Source of the DNA: Sporosarcina sp. Marseille-Q4943
Lineage (GTDB): Bacteria > Bacillota > Bacilli > Bacillales_A > Planococcaceae
Assembly (NCBI RefSeq): GCF_943736995.1
Contig: NZ_OX031157.1
Span: 186,001 to 250,000, forward strand
Length of the DNA: 64,000 nt
Reading direction: 5' to 3'
A program made the translations under genes and the position numbers. Under the pieces are notes generated by a model, which saw only the letters and a program-made list of their open reading frames with translations, was not told the origin of the DNA and ran no database searches. Positions 1-8,869 of this stretch are shown here, piece after piece. Positions within the stretch are counted from its first letter, which is position 1. Each line of letters opens with the position of its first letter.

Positions 1-482
1 AGTTGCTGGGCATCTTTCAAACCGAAATACGAGCGGTCCGGATCGACAATATTGAATAATTTCAAGACGACCTTGAGCACGCCATCGAAATGTCCAGGCC
101 GAGCAGCACCACATAGTTCATCCGCCTGTCTTCCCGGCAATATGCGAATGCCGCCGTCGGCAGGATACATCTCTTCGACCGATGGGATGAACACAATATC
201 GACACCAGCAACGCTAGCAAGTTGAATATCCCTTTCCCGATCACGTGGATAAGATTCGAAATCCTCGCCGGGTCCGAACTGCGCCGGATTAACAAAGATA
301 CTCATGACAACGATGTCATTTTGCTCCTTTGCATGCTTCACAAGGGATAAATGCCCTTCATGCAAATAGCCCATCGTAGGGACGAAGCCGACTGTCATAC
401 CCTTCCGTTCATTACGATTCAGTTTCTGTTGGAGCTCTTCAATTGTTTCGATCACTTGGATGTCTGTACTCTCAACGTACAT
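1..482 (-). CDS. panC: Pantothenate synthetase PanC (C-terminal part outside window)
   Basis: Condenses pantoate and beta-alanine with ATP to make pantothenate, the last step of vitamin B5 synthesis, in the cytoplasm. About 160 N-terminal residues are visible before the window edge. They contain the nucleotide-binding motif MGYLHEGHL (HEGH at about residues 41-44, the HIGH signature of the cytidylyltransferase fold) and [13 protein letters not shown], both typical of PanC. The ATG is at 482-480 with AGGAA a few bases upstream. It overlaps the end of panB by 11 bp, so the two are probably translationally coupled. The reading frame is open to position 1. Confidence 0.95.
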   Translation of the reverse strand, partial: MYVESTDIQVIETIEELQQKLNRNERKGMTVGFVPTMGYLHEGHLSLVKHAKEQNDIVVMSIFVNPAQFGPGEDFESYPRDRERDIQLASVAGVDIVFIPSVEEMYPADGGIRILPGRQADELCGAARPGHFDGVLKVVLKLFNIVDPDRSYFGLKDAQQ

Positions 483-1317
483 CGTTCATTCCTCCGTATA
501 GTGCAACCAATTCATCTTCCTTCATAGCAAAACGATGAGCTTCACTTGGAAATTCACCTGTTTTGACTGACACCGCATACTTTTTCAGACCGTTGCGGAT
601 TTCGGTTCCGATATCCGCGTACGCTTTAACGAACTTAGGAATATGGTGGTTTCCGTATTTAACCGTGTCATGGAAGACGAGCACTTGGCCGTCCGTCTCT
701 GCCCCAGCCCCTATTCCGATTGTCGGGATGGATATCGCTTTAGAAACTTGTTCCGCCAACTGATAAGGGATGCATTCGAGTACGACCATGCATGCGCCTG
801 CCGCTTCGCAAGCGATAGCGTCCTGGATAAGTTGTTCCGCAGCTTCCGCTGTCTTCCCTTGCACTTTGTATCCGCCTACTACAGCAGCCGACTGGGGAAG
901 GAGTCCAAGATGGGCGGCGACCGGAATTCCTGTTTCCGTCAATAGCCGGATCGTGTCGATCACCTTCCCGCCTCCTTCCAGTTTCAGAGCGTTTGCCCCC
1001 GTCTCCTGATATATCCGAACAGCGGATTCCAGCGTCCTATCAGCAGAACCATGGTACGAGGCGAAAGGCATGTCGACAACGACGAACGTATCCTTCGCTC
1101 CCCTTCTTACCGCTTTTCCATGATGGATCATGTCATCGACGGTGACAGCGGCTGTCGAGTCATAACCTAATACGACCATGCCGAGCGAGTCTCCGACGAG
1201 AAGCACATCGACGCCTGCCTCCTCTGCCAGTTGTGCAGTTGGATGGTCATAGGCGGTCAACATGACAATCTTTTCCCCAAGGCGTTTCATCTTCGCGAAA
1301 TCTGTACTGCTTTTCAT
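472..1317 (-). CDS. panB: 3-methyl-2-oxobutanoate hydroxymethyltransferase PanB
   Basis: Transfers a hydroxymethyl group from 5,10-methylene-THF to alpha-ketoisovalerate, giving ketopantoate, the first committed step to pantothenate. The 281-residue protein shows the family blocks [35 protein letters not shown] and VVLECIP; the Glu in the last is the expected catalytic residue. I chose the ATG at 1317 because AAAGGAGAGG lies 6-7 bp upstream. A TTG nine codons earlier is in frame but has no ribosome site. It precedes panC with an 11-bp overlap. A strong hairpin sits just upstream of its ribosome site and may end birA transcription or control this gene. Confidence 0.96.
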   Translation of the reverse strand: MKSSTDFAKMKRLGEKIVMLTAYDHPTAQLAEEAGVDVLLVGDSLGMVVLGYDSTAAVTVDDMIHHGKAVRRGAKDTFVVVDMPFASYHGSADRTLESAVRIYQETGANALKLEGGGKVIDTIRLLTETGIPVAAHLGLLPQSAAVVGGYKVQGKTAEAAEQLIQDAIACEAAGACMVVLECIPYQLAEQVSKAISIPTIGIGAGAETDGQVLVFHDTVKYGNHHIPKFVKAYADIGTEIRNGLKKYAVSVKTGEFPSEAHRFAMKEDELVALYGGMNDVR

Positions 1318-1360
1318 CCGTATCCTCTCCTTTTTGATTATCAAAAATGGAGAAAACCGA

Positions 1361-1399
1361 AAATTAAAAATCCTCCGGCCGAAAAAGGGCAGAAGGATT
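1361..1399 (-). terminator. Hairpin plus U-tract between birA and panB
   Basis: On the minus strand, AATCCTTCTGCC pairs, with one mismatch and one G-T pair, with GGCCGGAGGATT around a short loop and is followed by TTTTTAATTTT. It ends about 40 bp before the panB start. It could be a plain terminator for birA or an attenuator in the panB leader. The 155 bp between it and the birA stop hold no convincing ORF. Confidence 0.6.
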
Positions 1400-1555
1400 G
1401 TGTAATTACGATTTTTGGTTTCCTCCGTCCCTGTCTTTTACAAGATCAAGGCAGAACTTATTGGGTTTTCGAGCAAGCAATGGCTTTGAAGGTGCAATTC
1501 CGATTGATACTGCCCTTCGCCATTACTATAGCAAATCAAGGAAGATTTGTATAGT

Positions 1556-2539
1556 TCATTCTTTTATAAATATATCCGCGGAATAAATCCCTCTCACCGA
1601 ACCATCATCGAGCCGGAGCTCCAAAAGCCCTTCCTCTGATATACCTAAAGCGGTTCCTTCGATTGTTTCATTTAACATGACTGCGCGAATCCGCTTACCT
1701 GCTGTATTTGAATAGCTTTCCCATAGTAGTTTAATTGGACCAAATCCATGTTTTTCATACATACTCGTATACAACTCGATAAAACCGAGAATTTCAGCTA
1801 TGAGCTTCGCGCGATCGATCTGCTTACCGCAAGCAATCTTCAATGAAGTAGCAATCTCTTGCAGTTCCTCTGGAAAATCTTCTTCATCCTGGTTGACATT
1901 CATGCCGATTCCGAGAATGATCGCCTTTATCCGATCCGGCTCGGATTGAAGTTCGGTCAATATGCCAGTCATTTTCTTACCGTGGAGCAAAATATCATTT
2001 GGCCATTTGATCGTAGCTTCTATACCAGCGACGTTTTCAATCGCCCTGACGATCGCGACTGCAGCAACGAGTGTCATTTGAGGCGCTTGCTGAGGCATTA
2101 AGGATGGCCGGACGATTAAACTCATCCAGATTCCCTTTTGAGCTGCCGAATTCCACGGACGGGACAGTCTTCCCTTTCCGGCTGTCTGCTCCTCTGAAAC
2201 GATAAGCGTACCGTCGGGTGCCCCAGCTTGCGCAGCATCATGTGCAATGTTTTGGGTCGAACCGCAGCTTGCGTGATAATCGATCGTCCTGCCATAAGTC
2301 TTCGTTTGTAAATGTTTCTGGATATTGGCGGAGTTTACACGGTCCGGCGATGCGATAAGCACATAACCCTTTTTTCTAATTGAAGCGATTTCGTAGCCGT
2401 CCTCTTCAAATTCTTTTATATACTTCCAAATAGCCGTTCGTGAAAGGCCGAATTCATCGGCAAACTCCTGACCTGAAATCGGTTCTCCTTGAGCCTCAAA
2501 AAGTCTTTTTAGCAATTCATCCTTGACGTTCATATTCAT
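1556..2539 (-). CDS. birA: Bifunctional biotin ligase / biotin operon repressor BirA
   Basis: Makes biotinyl-5'-AMP and attaches biotin to carrier proteins such as the acetyl-CoA carboxylase carrier; the long form also represses biotin genes. The first 60 residues are a winged helix-turn-helix (EFADEFGLSRTAIWKYIKEFEEDGYEI), marking the regulatory form. The catalytic domain follows, with the biotin/ATP loop GKGRLSRPWNS near residue 120, TIKWPNDILLHGKK, and a small C-terminal SH3-like domain (VRGIYSADIF). At 327 residues it is normal length. Its start lies inside the end of cca (23-bp overlap), and AAAGGA lies about 11 bp upstream. It belongs to the cca-birA part of the operon. Confidence 0.95.
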   Translation of the reverse strand: MNMNVKDELLKRLFEAQGEPISGQEFADEFGLSRTAIWKYIKEFEEDGYEIASIRKKGYVLIASPDRVNSANIQKHLQTKTYGRTIDYHASCGSTQNIAHDAAQAGAPDGTLIVSEEQTAGKGRLSRPWNSAAQKGIWMSLIVRPSLMPQQAPQMTLVAAVAIVRAIENVAGIEATIKWPNDILLHGKKMTGILTELQSEPDRIKAIILGIGMNVNQDEEDFPEELQEIATSLKIACGKQIDRAKLIAEILGFIELYTSMYEKHGFGPIKLLWESYSNTAGKRIRAVMLNETIEGTALGISEEGLLELRLDDGSVRGIYSADIFIKE

Positions 2540-3707
2540 TAAGAAACCATTCCTTTATCTTTTCAGCATCATTCGGGCAATGACGATGCAGCACCATATA
2601 TTCAATCTTGTTCATCCATTCTCCAACCCATCTGCCGCCTCTTTGGCTTGTCCATGCCATCAAGTCCTTCCCATCGACTTTCAGATCGTCTTTGGAGCGG
2701 ATCGGCAACTGTTTTTGCAGTTGAGCCATTTCCTCAAAGCAAAGTCCTAGTTCTGACGGATGACTAGCATGCCAAACTTTTTCAGCAGTAAGGAGCACTT
2801 CAAGCGTGAATCGGTAATAATCATCAATCGTGAATCGAGCGGACTGTCTTCTGTCAAACGCCATTTTTACATCCGTCAAAAAAGCCTTCTCACGGTTGGA
2901 AAGTTTATATGCCCTTGCGAGATCCGCTGGTGAATAATGACCGGCTAGCATTAATGCCGACCAACCTTGCTCCGCTGTTTCAAAAGGAGCGCAGGCGGAT
3001 AGGAGTTGGACTTCATTTGGAAAAAGCGGCAAATGCTCCGATAAGCGGGTGTCTGCTATCATTGCAAGCGCCTTGCCTGGATCTGTCCCCTTCCATAGCT
3101 TATCCATCTCAGCTTTGATCCGCTCGATAGAGACATATGTGATGCTTGAAGCGTTTTCTTTAATGGCCTGTAGCGTCCGTTCCTCAATTTCAAAACCAAG
3201 AACGGAAGAGAATCGAACAGCGCGGATCATCCGCAAAGCATCCTCATGAAATCTGTCTGCTGCGTTGCCCACCGCCCGGATGTTCCGGTTTTGTAGATCC
3301 TTCGTTCCTCCGAACGGGTCGATCAATTCACCGGAAAGTGTCAGTGCTAACGCATTCATTGTAAAATCCCTGCGTTGCAGGTCATCTTTCAATGACCTGA
3401 CGAATTTCACTTCATCAGGCCTCCTATGATCCGTATATGTACTTTCCGTCCGGTACGTAGTCACTTCGATAGGTTCGCCATCCATCATGACCATCACTGT
3501 GCCGTGAGCAATTCCGACATCTATCGTATGAGTGAATACACGCTTCACTTCTTCAGGCGTGGCAGACGTGGCGATATCGAAATCCGAAGCCTCTTTGCCA
3601 AGTAAATGATCTCGAACGGAACCGCCTACAAACACAGCCTCATACCCTGCTTCCTCCAATAGGCGAATGACTTTTCGACTCGGTGCTGTTCCAAATTCCA
3701 AAATCAT
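2517..3707 (-). CDS. cca: CCA-adding tRNA nucleotidyltransferase
   Basis: Adds or repairs the 3' CCA end of tRNAs without a template. The 396-residue protein is a class II nucleotidyltransferase. It has the N-terminal GGSVRDHLLG motif (about residues 28-37), the metal-binding DFDIATSATPEEV motif, and the RRDFTMNALA motif near residue 112, followed by the helical neck and body. It overlaps bshA upstream by 4 bp and birA downstream by 23 bp, consistent with coupled translation in the ypjD-dapB-bshA-cca-birA operon. Confidence 0.96.
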   Translation of the reverse strand: MILEFGTAPSRKVIRLLEEAGYEAVFVGGSVRDHLLGKEASDFDIATSATPEEVKRVFTHTIDVGIAHGTVMVMMDGEPIEVTTYRTESTYTDHRRPDEVKFVRSLKDDLQRRDFTMNALALTLSGELIDPFGGTKDLQNRNIRAVGNAADRFHEDALRMIRAVRFSSVLGFEIEERTLQAIKENASSITYVSIERIKAEMDKLWKGTDPGKALAMIADTRLSEHLPLFPNEVQLLSACAPFETAEQGWSALMLAGHYSPADLARAYKLSNREKAFLTDVKMAFDRRQSARFTIDDYYRFTLEVLLTAEKVWHASHPSELGLCFEEMAQLQKQLPIRSKDDLKVDGKDLMAWTSQRGGRWVGEWMNKIEYMVLHRHCPNDAEKIKEWFLNEYERQG

Positions 3708-4837
3708 TTTAAACCCGCCACTTTGTAGTACAAATCCTCGTATTGGAGAACGATGGAGGCTGAATTAAATTTATCGTCGACTGTCTGCAATGCATTTTGC
3801 CGGAATCTTTCATGCATGATCGGGTCTTCAAGGAGCAACTTCGCTTTCTCTGCAGCAGATTCAACGTCCCCAAGTCCGACGAGGAATCCGTTCTTTCCGT
3901 CCTCAATCACTTCGGGAATCCCACCGATTTCAGTCGCAATAGCTGGCACTCCACATGCAAACCCTTCTAACAGTACAAGACCGAATGCCTCTTTTTCCGA
4001 TAATAGGAACATGATGTCGCTAATTGCTAATAGTTCCGGAAGGTCATCTCGTTTTCCTGTGAAGATGATATCCTTCTCCAGACCCTCGAGCCTTGCCTTC
4101 TCCATCATTTCAATTTTTTCAGGTCCCGTCCCTACTAACAATAATTTCGAGTCGATATCTTTCCTGATAAGTTTGAAGCTGTCAATAATGTCGGCAATCC
4201 TTTTCACGCTTCGGAAGTTTGAAATATGAATAATGACTTTTTCATCTTCACGAATCCCTAGTCTACTTTTCAAGGTACCCGGATCTACCGGCCTGTATTT
4301 CTCTTCATCGATGAAATTATAAATCGTCAGTATTTCTTTTTCAGGTTCAATTAACGAAAGCGTATCTTGTCGGAGCGATTCGGAAACGGCGGTCGTCATA
4401 TCCGATTTATCGATTCCATAACGGACTGTGTTTTTTAAGGCGGGATCATGGCCAAGAATTGTCACATCGGTCCCGTGCAATGTTGTAATCACGCCAATAT
4501 GAGAGTTCGCCATATCCTTGCCAAGCGCCGCAGAAATAGCGTGAGGGACTGCATAATGAACATGCAATAGATCTAGCCCTTCTTCTTCAATCACCCGAGC
4601 AATCCGATTGGCCAATGCGATATCGTACGGTGGATATTTGAAAACGGCATAACCGTCAATCTTCACTTCATGGAATTGAACATTGGGGTGGCCGTCGGGA
4701 ATACGGAAAGGCCGGCTCGACGTAATAAAGTGCATTTCGTGGCCCCTTTCCGCCATTTTCAATCCAAGCTCTGTCGCGACAACCCCGGATCCCCCCACTG
4801 TTGGATAGCAAATTATACCGACTTTCAATTTTTTCAT
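3704..4837 (-). CDS. bshA: N-acetyl-alpha-D-glucosaminyl L-malate synthase BshA
   Basis: GT4-family glycosyltransferase that joins GlcNAc from UDP-GlcNAc to L-malate, the first step of bacillithiol synthesis. Evidence: GGSGVVATELG near residue 15, the Rossmann-like second half, and EAFGLVLLEGFACGVPAIATEIGGIPEVI, which contains the EX7E donor-site motif. The ATG at 4837 (AGAGGTG about 7 bp upstream) gives 377 residues, the same length as the B. subtilis enzyme; a GTG six codons earlier is also in frame. The usual partner deacetylase gene bshB1 is not between dapB and this gene. The putative bacillithiol disulfide reductase ypdA is in this window near 38.1 kb. Confidence 0.94.
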   Translation of the reverse strand: MKKLKVGIICYPTVGGSGVVATELGLKMAERGHEMHFITSSRPFRIPDGHPNVQFHEVKIDGYAVFKYPPYDIALANRIARVIEEEGLDLLHVHYAVPHAISAALGKDMANSHIGVITTLHGTDVTILGHDPALKNTVRYGIDKSDMTTAVSESLRQDTLSLIEPEKEILTIYNFIDEEKYRPVDPGTLKSRLGIREDEKVIIHISNFRSVKRIADIIDSFKLIRKDIDSKLLLVGTGPEKIEMMEKARLEGLEKDIIFTGKRDDLPELLAISDIMFLLSEKEAFGLVLLEGFACGVPAIATEIGGIPEVIEDGKNGFLVGLGDVESAAEKAKLLLEDPIMHERFRQNALQTVDDKFNSASIVLQYEDLYYKVAGLK

Positions 4838-4861
4838 ATACTGCACCTCTTCCACACAACG

Positions 4862-5662
4862 TTAATCGATTATATTTTCCAATCCATATACAAGGTCTTC
4901 TCGACCGATCACTTCGCGGATCGCCATCATAATGCCTGGCATAAAGCTTTTCCGGTCAAATGAATCGTGTCGTAACGTCAGCAATTCCCCTTCGCCTCCG
5001 AGAAGCACCTGCTGGTGAGCAAGCAGACCTGGCAACCGCACGCTATGAATTTTCATTCCTTCAACGTCAGCTCCCCGCGCACCATCCAAATGGACTTGCT
5101 CGTCGGGATGGCCTTGAATATGGGCAGGCCGGATTTCCTTGATCATCTCGGCCGTTTTGACAGCCGTACCGGATGGAGCATCCAGTTTCCTGTCGTGATG
5201 CATCTCAATAATTTCCACATCACCTAAATAGCGCGCTGCCTGTGCTGCAAATTTCATCATAAGAACTGCACCTATTGAGAAGTTAGGAGCAATGATTCCT
5301 CCGATACGGGTCGATCCCACCAATTCAGTGATCGTCTCCAACTCTGTCTTTGTCAGTCCGGACGTGCCGACGACAGGATGAACGCCAAGTGACAACGCAG
5401 CCTTCACATTATTGAAGACGGCATCCGGATCAGTCACATCCAAAAGAACTGCCGGCTTGTGCTCTGCACAAAGCTTGGAGAGCGATGTATAAACCGGGAT
5501 TCCCTGATTGTCTTCATTTATTGCACCGTTATGTAAATGCAAACCATCGTATTTATAATCAAGCGCAGCAACGACTTCTGCGTCATTTGCTGCTTCTATC
5601 GCTTCTATCGCTGTAGACCCCATTCTTCCCCGGGCCCCTGCGATGGCTACTTTAATTTTCAT
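4862..5662 (-). CDS. dapB: 4-hydroxy-tetrahydrodipicolinate reductase DapB
   Basis: Reduces 4-hydroxy-tetrahydrodipicolinate with NAD(P)H in the diaminopimelate/lysine pathway; its products feed peptidoglycan, lysine and, in spores, dipicolinate. The 266-residue protein has the N-terminal nucleotide-binding GARGRMGSTAIEA and the signature EIIEMHHDRKLDAPSGTA near residue 150 with its catalytic His and Lys. The ATG at 5662 shares one base with the stop codon of the MazG-like gene and has AAGGAGG 7 bp upstream. lysA, the last step of the pathway, is at the other end of the window. Confidence 0.96.
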   Translation of the reverse strand: MKIKVAIAGARGRMGSTAIEAIEAANDAEVVAALDYKYDGLHLHNGAINEDNQGIPVYTSLSKLCAEHKPAVLLDVTDPDAVFNNVKAALSLGVHPVVGTSGLTKTELETITELVGSTRIGGIIAPNFSIGAVLMMKFAAQAARYLGDVEIIEMHHDRKLDAPSGTAVKTAEMIKEIRPAHIQGHPDEQVHLDGARGADVEGMKIHSVRLPGLLAHQQVLLGGEGELLTLRHDSFDRKSFMPGIMMAIREVIGREDLVYGLENIID

Positions 5663-5997
5663 CAAAATTCCTCCTTCTTCGTCCAGCGGTCTGCATCGCG
5701 ATTATTAAACTTAGTCATGACGCCCATCAATGCGTCCTCCAGGCTGATTCCTTGTGAGTTTGCAAAGCAGACGAGCACGAACAGCAAATCACCTGTTTCC
5801 TCTTCCAGCGATTTGATCTCTTCGTTATCTTTTTTCTTTTTCATGCCATAGACGTGCTGCACTTCCCTCGCAAGTTCGCCAAGCTCTTCCGTTAGCCGGG
5901 CCAACATTTCCATTGGAGGGAAATAGCCTTCCTCAAAACCCGATATGTATGCATGGACTTCATCTTGCATGTTTTTCATCGTTTTAGCTTGTTCCAA
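5662..5997 (-). CDS. ypjD: MazG-like nucleotide pyrophosphohydrolase (YpjD)
   Basis: Small all-alpha NTP-PPase-type protein, first gene of the dapB operon. The motif LTEELGELAREV (EExxE type) and the later EEETGDLLFVLV (ExxD type) form the Mg-binding site of the MazG/dUTPase-like superfamily. The substrate is unknown. I place the start at the TTG of 5997, which gives 111 residues, equal to my recollection of B. subtilis YpjD, and has AGGGGACGG upstream. An ATG at 6033 is in frame, but the promoter -10 box (6023-6028) lies inside that extension, so the longer form is unlikely. Confidence 0.88.
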   Translation of the reverse strand: MEQAKTMKNMQDEVHAYISGFEEGYFPPMEMLARLTEELGELAREVQHVYGMKKKKDNEEIKSLEEETGDLLFVLVCFANSQGISLEDALMGVMTKFNNRDADRWTKKEEF

Positions 5998-6022
5998 TTT
6001 GCTTCCGTCCCCTTCATTTGTT

Positions 6023-6051
6023 ATCGTATTCATTCATAGGACTATTGTCAA
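6023..6051 (-). promoter_or_regulatory. SigmaA-type promoter for the ypjD-dapB operon
   Basis: TTGACA (6051-6046), a 17-bp spacer, then TACGAT (6028-6023). The -35 box is perfect and the -10 box matches 4 of 6. It lies 26 bp upstream of the preferred ypjD start, and no other promoter is obvious before bshA, cca and birA. The call rests on consensus only. Confidence 0.7.
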
Positions 6052-6055
6052 AAAC

Positions 6056-6172
6056 AAAAGCGGAGGGTGGCGGCTAACTACGACAGGCATAAGGCGGATC
6101 TGCGAAACGGCGATCTTTGCCGTGCAGCAGAGCTGACTTATGACCCGAGTAGTTGCCACCCGGAGTCTAGAC
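6056..6172 (-). repeat. Dispersed palindromic repeat, family A (copy 1)
   Basis: Read on the minus strand it has the family A layout: an end like GTCTAGACTCCGG, then CTCGGGTCATAAG, a central CACGGCAAA...CGCCGTTTCG hairpin, CTTATGCCTGTCG, and an end CCCTCCGCTTTT. The arms CTTATGACCCGAG/CGACAGGCATAAG form a long inverted repeat. Other copies are at 26.1-26.4 kb and 34.0-34.3 kb. It separates the divergent ypjD and ypjC genes. Confidence 0.8.
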
Positions 6173-6196
6173 GACACAAGGAAAGGTGGTCATCAA

Positions 6197-7069
6197 TTGT
6201 TACGCGGAATAAAATTCAAAAATATCTTCTTTATTATCCTAGGCGCCGCCATTTTCAGTTTCGGTCTTGTACATTTTAATATTCAGCATGAACTGGCGGA
6301 AGGAGGATTTACCGGTATTACACTTATCCTCTTGTTTGCCTTCAATTGGGATCCCGCCATCATGAACCTATTGTTGAACATTCCGATGTTCATCATCGGT
6401 TGGAAACTGTTAGGAAGAAAGGTTTTCATCTACACGATTATTGGTACCGTCGCTGTATCCGTCTTCCTGAAAATATTTATGAAATACCAGTTCAACATCC
6501 ACTTGGAAGGCGATATGTTCCTTGTAGCCTTGTTCGCAGGGGTTTTCATCGGTATTGGGCTCGGCATCATTTTCCGGTATGGTGGAACAACTGGCGGTGT
6601 AGATATTATCGCACGTTTGGCGCATAAGTACATAGGCTGGAGCATGGGAAAAACAATGTTTATGTTTGACGCGTTCGTTATTTTGCTATCGTGGGCGGTC
6701 TACTTGGATCATCGGTCTATGATGTATACCCTTGTCGCACTATTTGTCGGTGCTCGTGTCATCGATTTCGTTCAAGAAGGTGCTTATGCAGCAAGAGGGG
6801 CTTTCATTATATCGGAAGCCCAGGATGAAATCGCTTCTACGATTACGTTGGAAATGGATCGCGGCGTAACTGTTTTCAGGGGGTATGGTCATTTCACGAA
6901 ATCGGATCGTGAAATATTATATTGCGTAGTCGGTAAAAATGAAATGATGCGTTTGAAAAATATTGTTACGTCAATTGATCCGCATGCTTTTGTGTCCGTT
7001 ACGGATGTGCACGATGTGTTGGGTGAAGGATTCACACTCGATGACCAGAAACGACCTTTGGATCATTAA
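6197..7069 (+). CDS. ypjC: YitT family membrane protein (UPF0750, YpjC-like)
   Basis: Integral membrane protein of unknown function. About five to six hydrophobic helices occupy the first 200 residues, including the family signature GGTTGGVDIIARL. A cytoplasmic C-terminal DUF2179 domain (GRGVTVFRGYGHFT-like, then the ...ILYCVVGKNEMMRLK strand) follows. I chose the TTG at 6197 because AAAGGTGG lies 7 bp upstream. An ATG at 6140 is in frame, but it falls within family A repeat sequence and has no ribosome site. It is one of the few plus-strand genes, divergent from the ypjD operon and followed by a family B repeat and a terminator. Confidence 0.85.
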   Translation: MLRGIKFKNIFFIILGAAIFSFGLVHFNIQHELAEGGFTGITLILLFAFNWDPAIMNLLLNIPMFIIGWKLLGRKVFIYTIIGTVAVSVFLKIFMKYQFNIHLEGDMFLVALFAGVFIGIGLGIIFRYGGTTGGVDIIARLAHKYIGWSMGKTMFMFDAFVILLSWAVYLDHRSMMYTLVALFVGARVIDFVQEGAYAARGAFIISEAQDEIASTITLEMDRGVTVFRGYGHFTKSDREILYCVVGKNEMMRLKNIVTSIDPHAFVSVTDVHDVLGEGFTLDDQKRPLDH

Positions 7070-7077
7070 CCAAATAA

Positions 7078-7310
7078 CCGGATTTCCGCTTCAGGCGGAC
7101 GCTTTCCGCGGGCACGGCTTCAGCCAATCGAACAGCGAAGGGTTCGATTTGTCTAATTACTGTGTTTTGTGCAGAAATTAGACAGCATGTGCTCCCAACG
7201 CTGCGCTTTTGGTCGCAAAAGCCGTTCTTCGTAACGGCTTTCGCTGCGCTCAGTCCAGGGTCTTCAGCTCGCGCTGTTCCCGCTGGAGTCGCCGCCTTCC
7301 GCTCCAATCC
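7078..7310 (+). repeat. Dispersed structured repeat, family B (copy 1)
   Basis: Begins GGATTTCCGCTTCAGGCGG and ends near GTCGCCGCCTTCCGCTCC. Inside are the cassettes common to the family: CGCTTTCCGCGGGC, the hairpin AATCGAAC...GTTCGATT, an interrupted TAATT...AATTA hairpin, and the core ACGCTGCGCTTTTGG...GCAAAAGCCGTTCTTCG. Long ORFs crossing it on either strand are artefacts of the repeat. It fills most of the gap between ypjC and its terminator. Confidence 0.85.
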
Positions 7311-7361
7311 TAATGTGCAGTCATATCTTTCATTTATCATACAACAAAAAACGCACCATAT

Positions 7362-7397
7362 AAAAACCCGACCTTTTGCGGTCGGGTTTTTGTTTTA
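7362..7397. terminator. Bidirectional terminator between ypjC and yugP
   Basis: AAAAACCCGACC, a 6-bp loop, GGTCGGGTTTTT: a perfect stem with T runs on both strands. It lies between the convergent genes ypjC and the metallopeptidase, so it probably serves both. It overlaps the last codons of the metallopeptidase. Confidence 0.88.
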
Positions 7398-8072
7398 TTC
7401 TTTGTTTGTAAAAATTAACAAAAGTCGAGCCAGTTCCATTACGGCAACTGCTGTAGCAGCGACATATGTCATTGCGGCAGCGCTCAATACTTTCTTAGCA
7501 TGGGGCTCTTCTTCATTCCGAATGATTCCTAGTTCAACAATTTGATTCATTGCACGGCTGGATGCATTGAATTCAACCGGCAGCGTTACGATTTGGAATA
7601 AAACACCCACTGCCATAAAGGCGATACCTAGTCCAAGTAGGGATTTCGCCATTGGGATTGTTAGGAGCATACCCGCAATGATGAAAATCCATGAAGCATT
7701 TGATGTAATGTTAGCTACTGGTGCCAATCGATGGCGGAAACGCAAGAACGCATATGCTTCGGCGTCTTGGATGGCGTGTCCGACTTCATGGGCTGCAATT
7801 GCTGTACCCGCAACCGAAGCTTCATGATAGTTCTGTGATGACAATGCTACCGTTTTAGTCAATGGGTTATAATGGTCACTCAAAAACCCTTTACTTTCAA
7901 CGACTTTCACATCTTCCAAACCATTTCGGTCAAGGATAAGACGTGCCACTTGGGCTCCGGTCATTCCTGAAGTCGAACGGACTTTTACATATCTGTTATA
8001 CGTATTTTTCACTTTGAATTGGGCATATAACGGAAGCAACATGATAATAGCCAGATAAACGATAAACGACAC
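7395..8072 (-). CDS. Neutral zinc metallopeptidase, YugP-like membrane protein
   Basis: Membrane-anchored putative zinc metallopeptidase of the Zn_peptidase_2 type. The 225-residue protein has an N-terminal helix (about 3-18), the zinc motif HEVGH at residues 95-99 after AIAA, a distal Glu candidate in the helix that follows, and hydrophobic helices near 120-165 and at the C terminus. The start is a GTG with GGAGGGG upstream. Its substrate is not known. In B. subtilis this position carries ypjB; the paralogue there is called YugP. It is monocistronic by position. Confidence 0.85.
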   Translation of the reverse strand: MSFIVYLAIIMLLPLYAQFKVKNTYNRYVKVRSTSGMTGAQVARLILDRNGLEDVKVVESKGFLSDHYNPLTKTVALSSQNYHEASVAGTAIAAHEVGHAIQDAEAYAFLRFRHRLAPVANITSNASWIFIIAGMLLTIPMAKSLLGLGIAFMAVGVLFQIVTLPVEFNASSRAMNQIVELGIIRNEEEPHAKKVLSAAAMTYVAATAVAVMELARLLLIFTNKE

Positions 8073-8149
8073 TTAACCTTCCCCTCCCTTTTTCTATCTA
8101 CTTCTATTTTATAATGCCCCAGAACTAACCGCAACTATTTGCTATGACA

Positions 8150-8755
8150 CTATATCTTTTCCCGTTTCTCCCTATTCATCCATAAGGCATATGCCAAAGC
8201 GATACACGCAATGGAGAGCCAGAATGTGAAATAACCAATTTGCTGCATATGTTTCATCAAATCATGATAAATCGGCATTTGTCCAAATACATAATCGATC
8301 ACATCATTATGCAATGTCCATATTCCTGCAATGACGATGTGTATAAACTTAAAACGGTATAACGGACTATATAGGACTGCCTGCACCGCCATGGCGAAAT
8401 GGGAGCCGATAAGCATCCAGCCTACAGGATCTAAGTAGCCATTTTCAAACATCGTAAGCAGGTTCATGACAACCGCCCATAATCCGTATTTGACAAGTGT
8501 AATGAGAGCAAGCGCTTCAATCAATTTGAAATTCCTGCCAATTAACCAACCGATGATTGCGAGCGAGAAAAACAGGCTTGCTGTTGGGCTATCAGGGACA
8601 AAGATCCAATATATCGGCTCCGTCATCTCCAATTGCCACATATACCAATCATAGCCGTATACCGTTCCGAGTATGTTGATAAATAATAATATCCATAGAA
8701 ATGATTTATGAGATAATAACAACCATATATGATTGACTATAGAATTCACGGCCAT
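8150..8755 (-). CDS. ypjA: DUF1405 integral membrane protein YpjA
   Basis: Polytopic membrane protein of unknown function, 201 residues with about six hydrophobic segments (near 15-35, 50-75, 80-105, 112-130, 135-150, 172-192). The motif WYMWQLE near residue 40 and HNDVIDYVFG near 149 are the conserved patches that I recognise from DUF1405. The start is ambiguous: GGAG is 2 bp from the ATG at 8755 and 8 bp from an in-frame GTG at 8749. As in B. subtilis it lies directly downstream of qcrABC, but a terminator separates them here. Confidence 0.85.
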   Translation of the reverse strand: MAVNSIVNHIWLLLSHKSFLWILLFINILGTVYGYDWYMWQLEMTEPIYWIFVPDSPTASLFFSLAIIGWLIGRNFKLIEALALITLVKYGLWAVVMNLLTMFENGYLDPVGWMLIGSHFAMAVQAVLYSPLYRFKFIHIVIAGIWTLHNDVIDYVFGQMPIYHDLMKHMQQIGYFTFWLSIACIALAYALWMNREKREKI

Positions 8756-8816
8756 CTCTCCAAAAAGAAGTATGTCATTCAGCAGATTATAAAAGCATTT
8801 ATGTATAATAAGTTGT

Positions 8817-8852
8817 AAAAAAAAAGAGTCAGTCCCCTGACTCTTTTTTTAA
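8817..8852 (-). terminator. Terminator of the qcrABC operon
   Basis: Perfect hairpin AAAAGAGTCAG-TCCC-CTGACTCTTTT flanked by A and T runs, 18 bp after the qcrC stop. It could work in both directions, but only qcrC ends here. Confidence 0.88.
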
Positions 8853-8869
8853 AAAGAATTACTCTCTTG

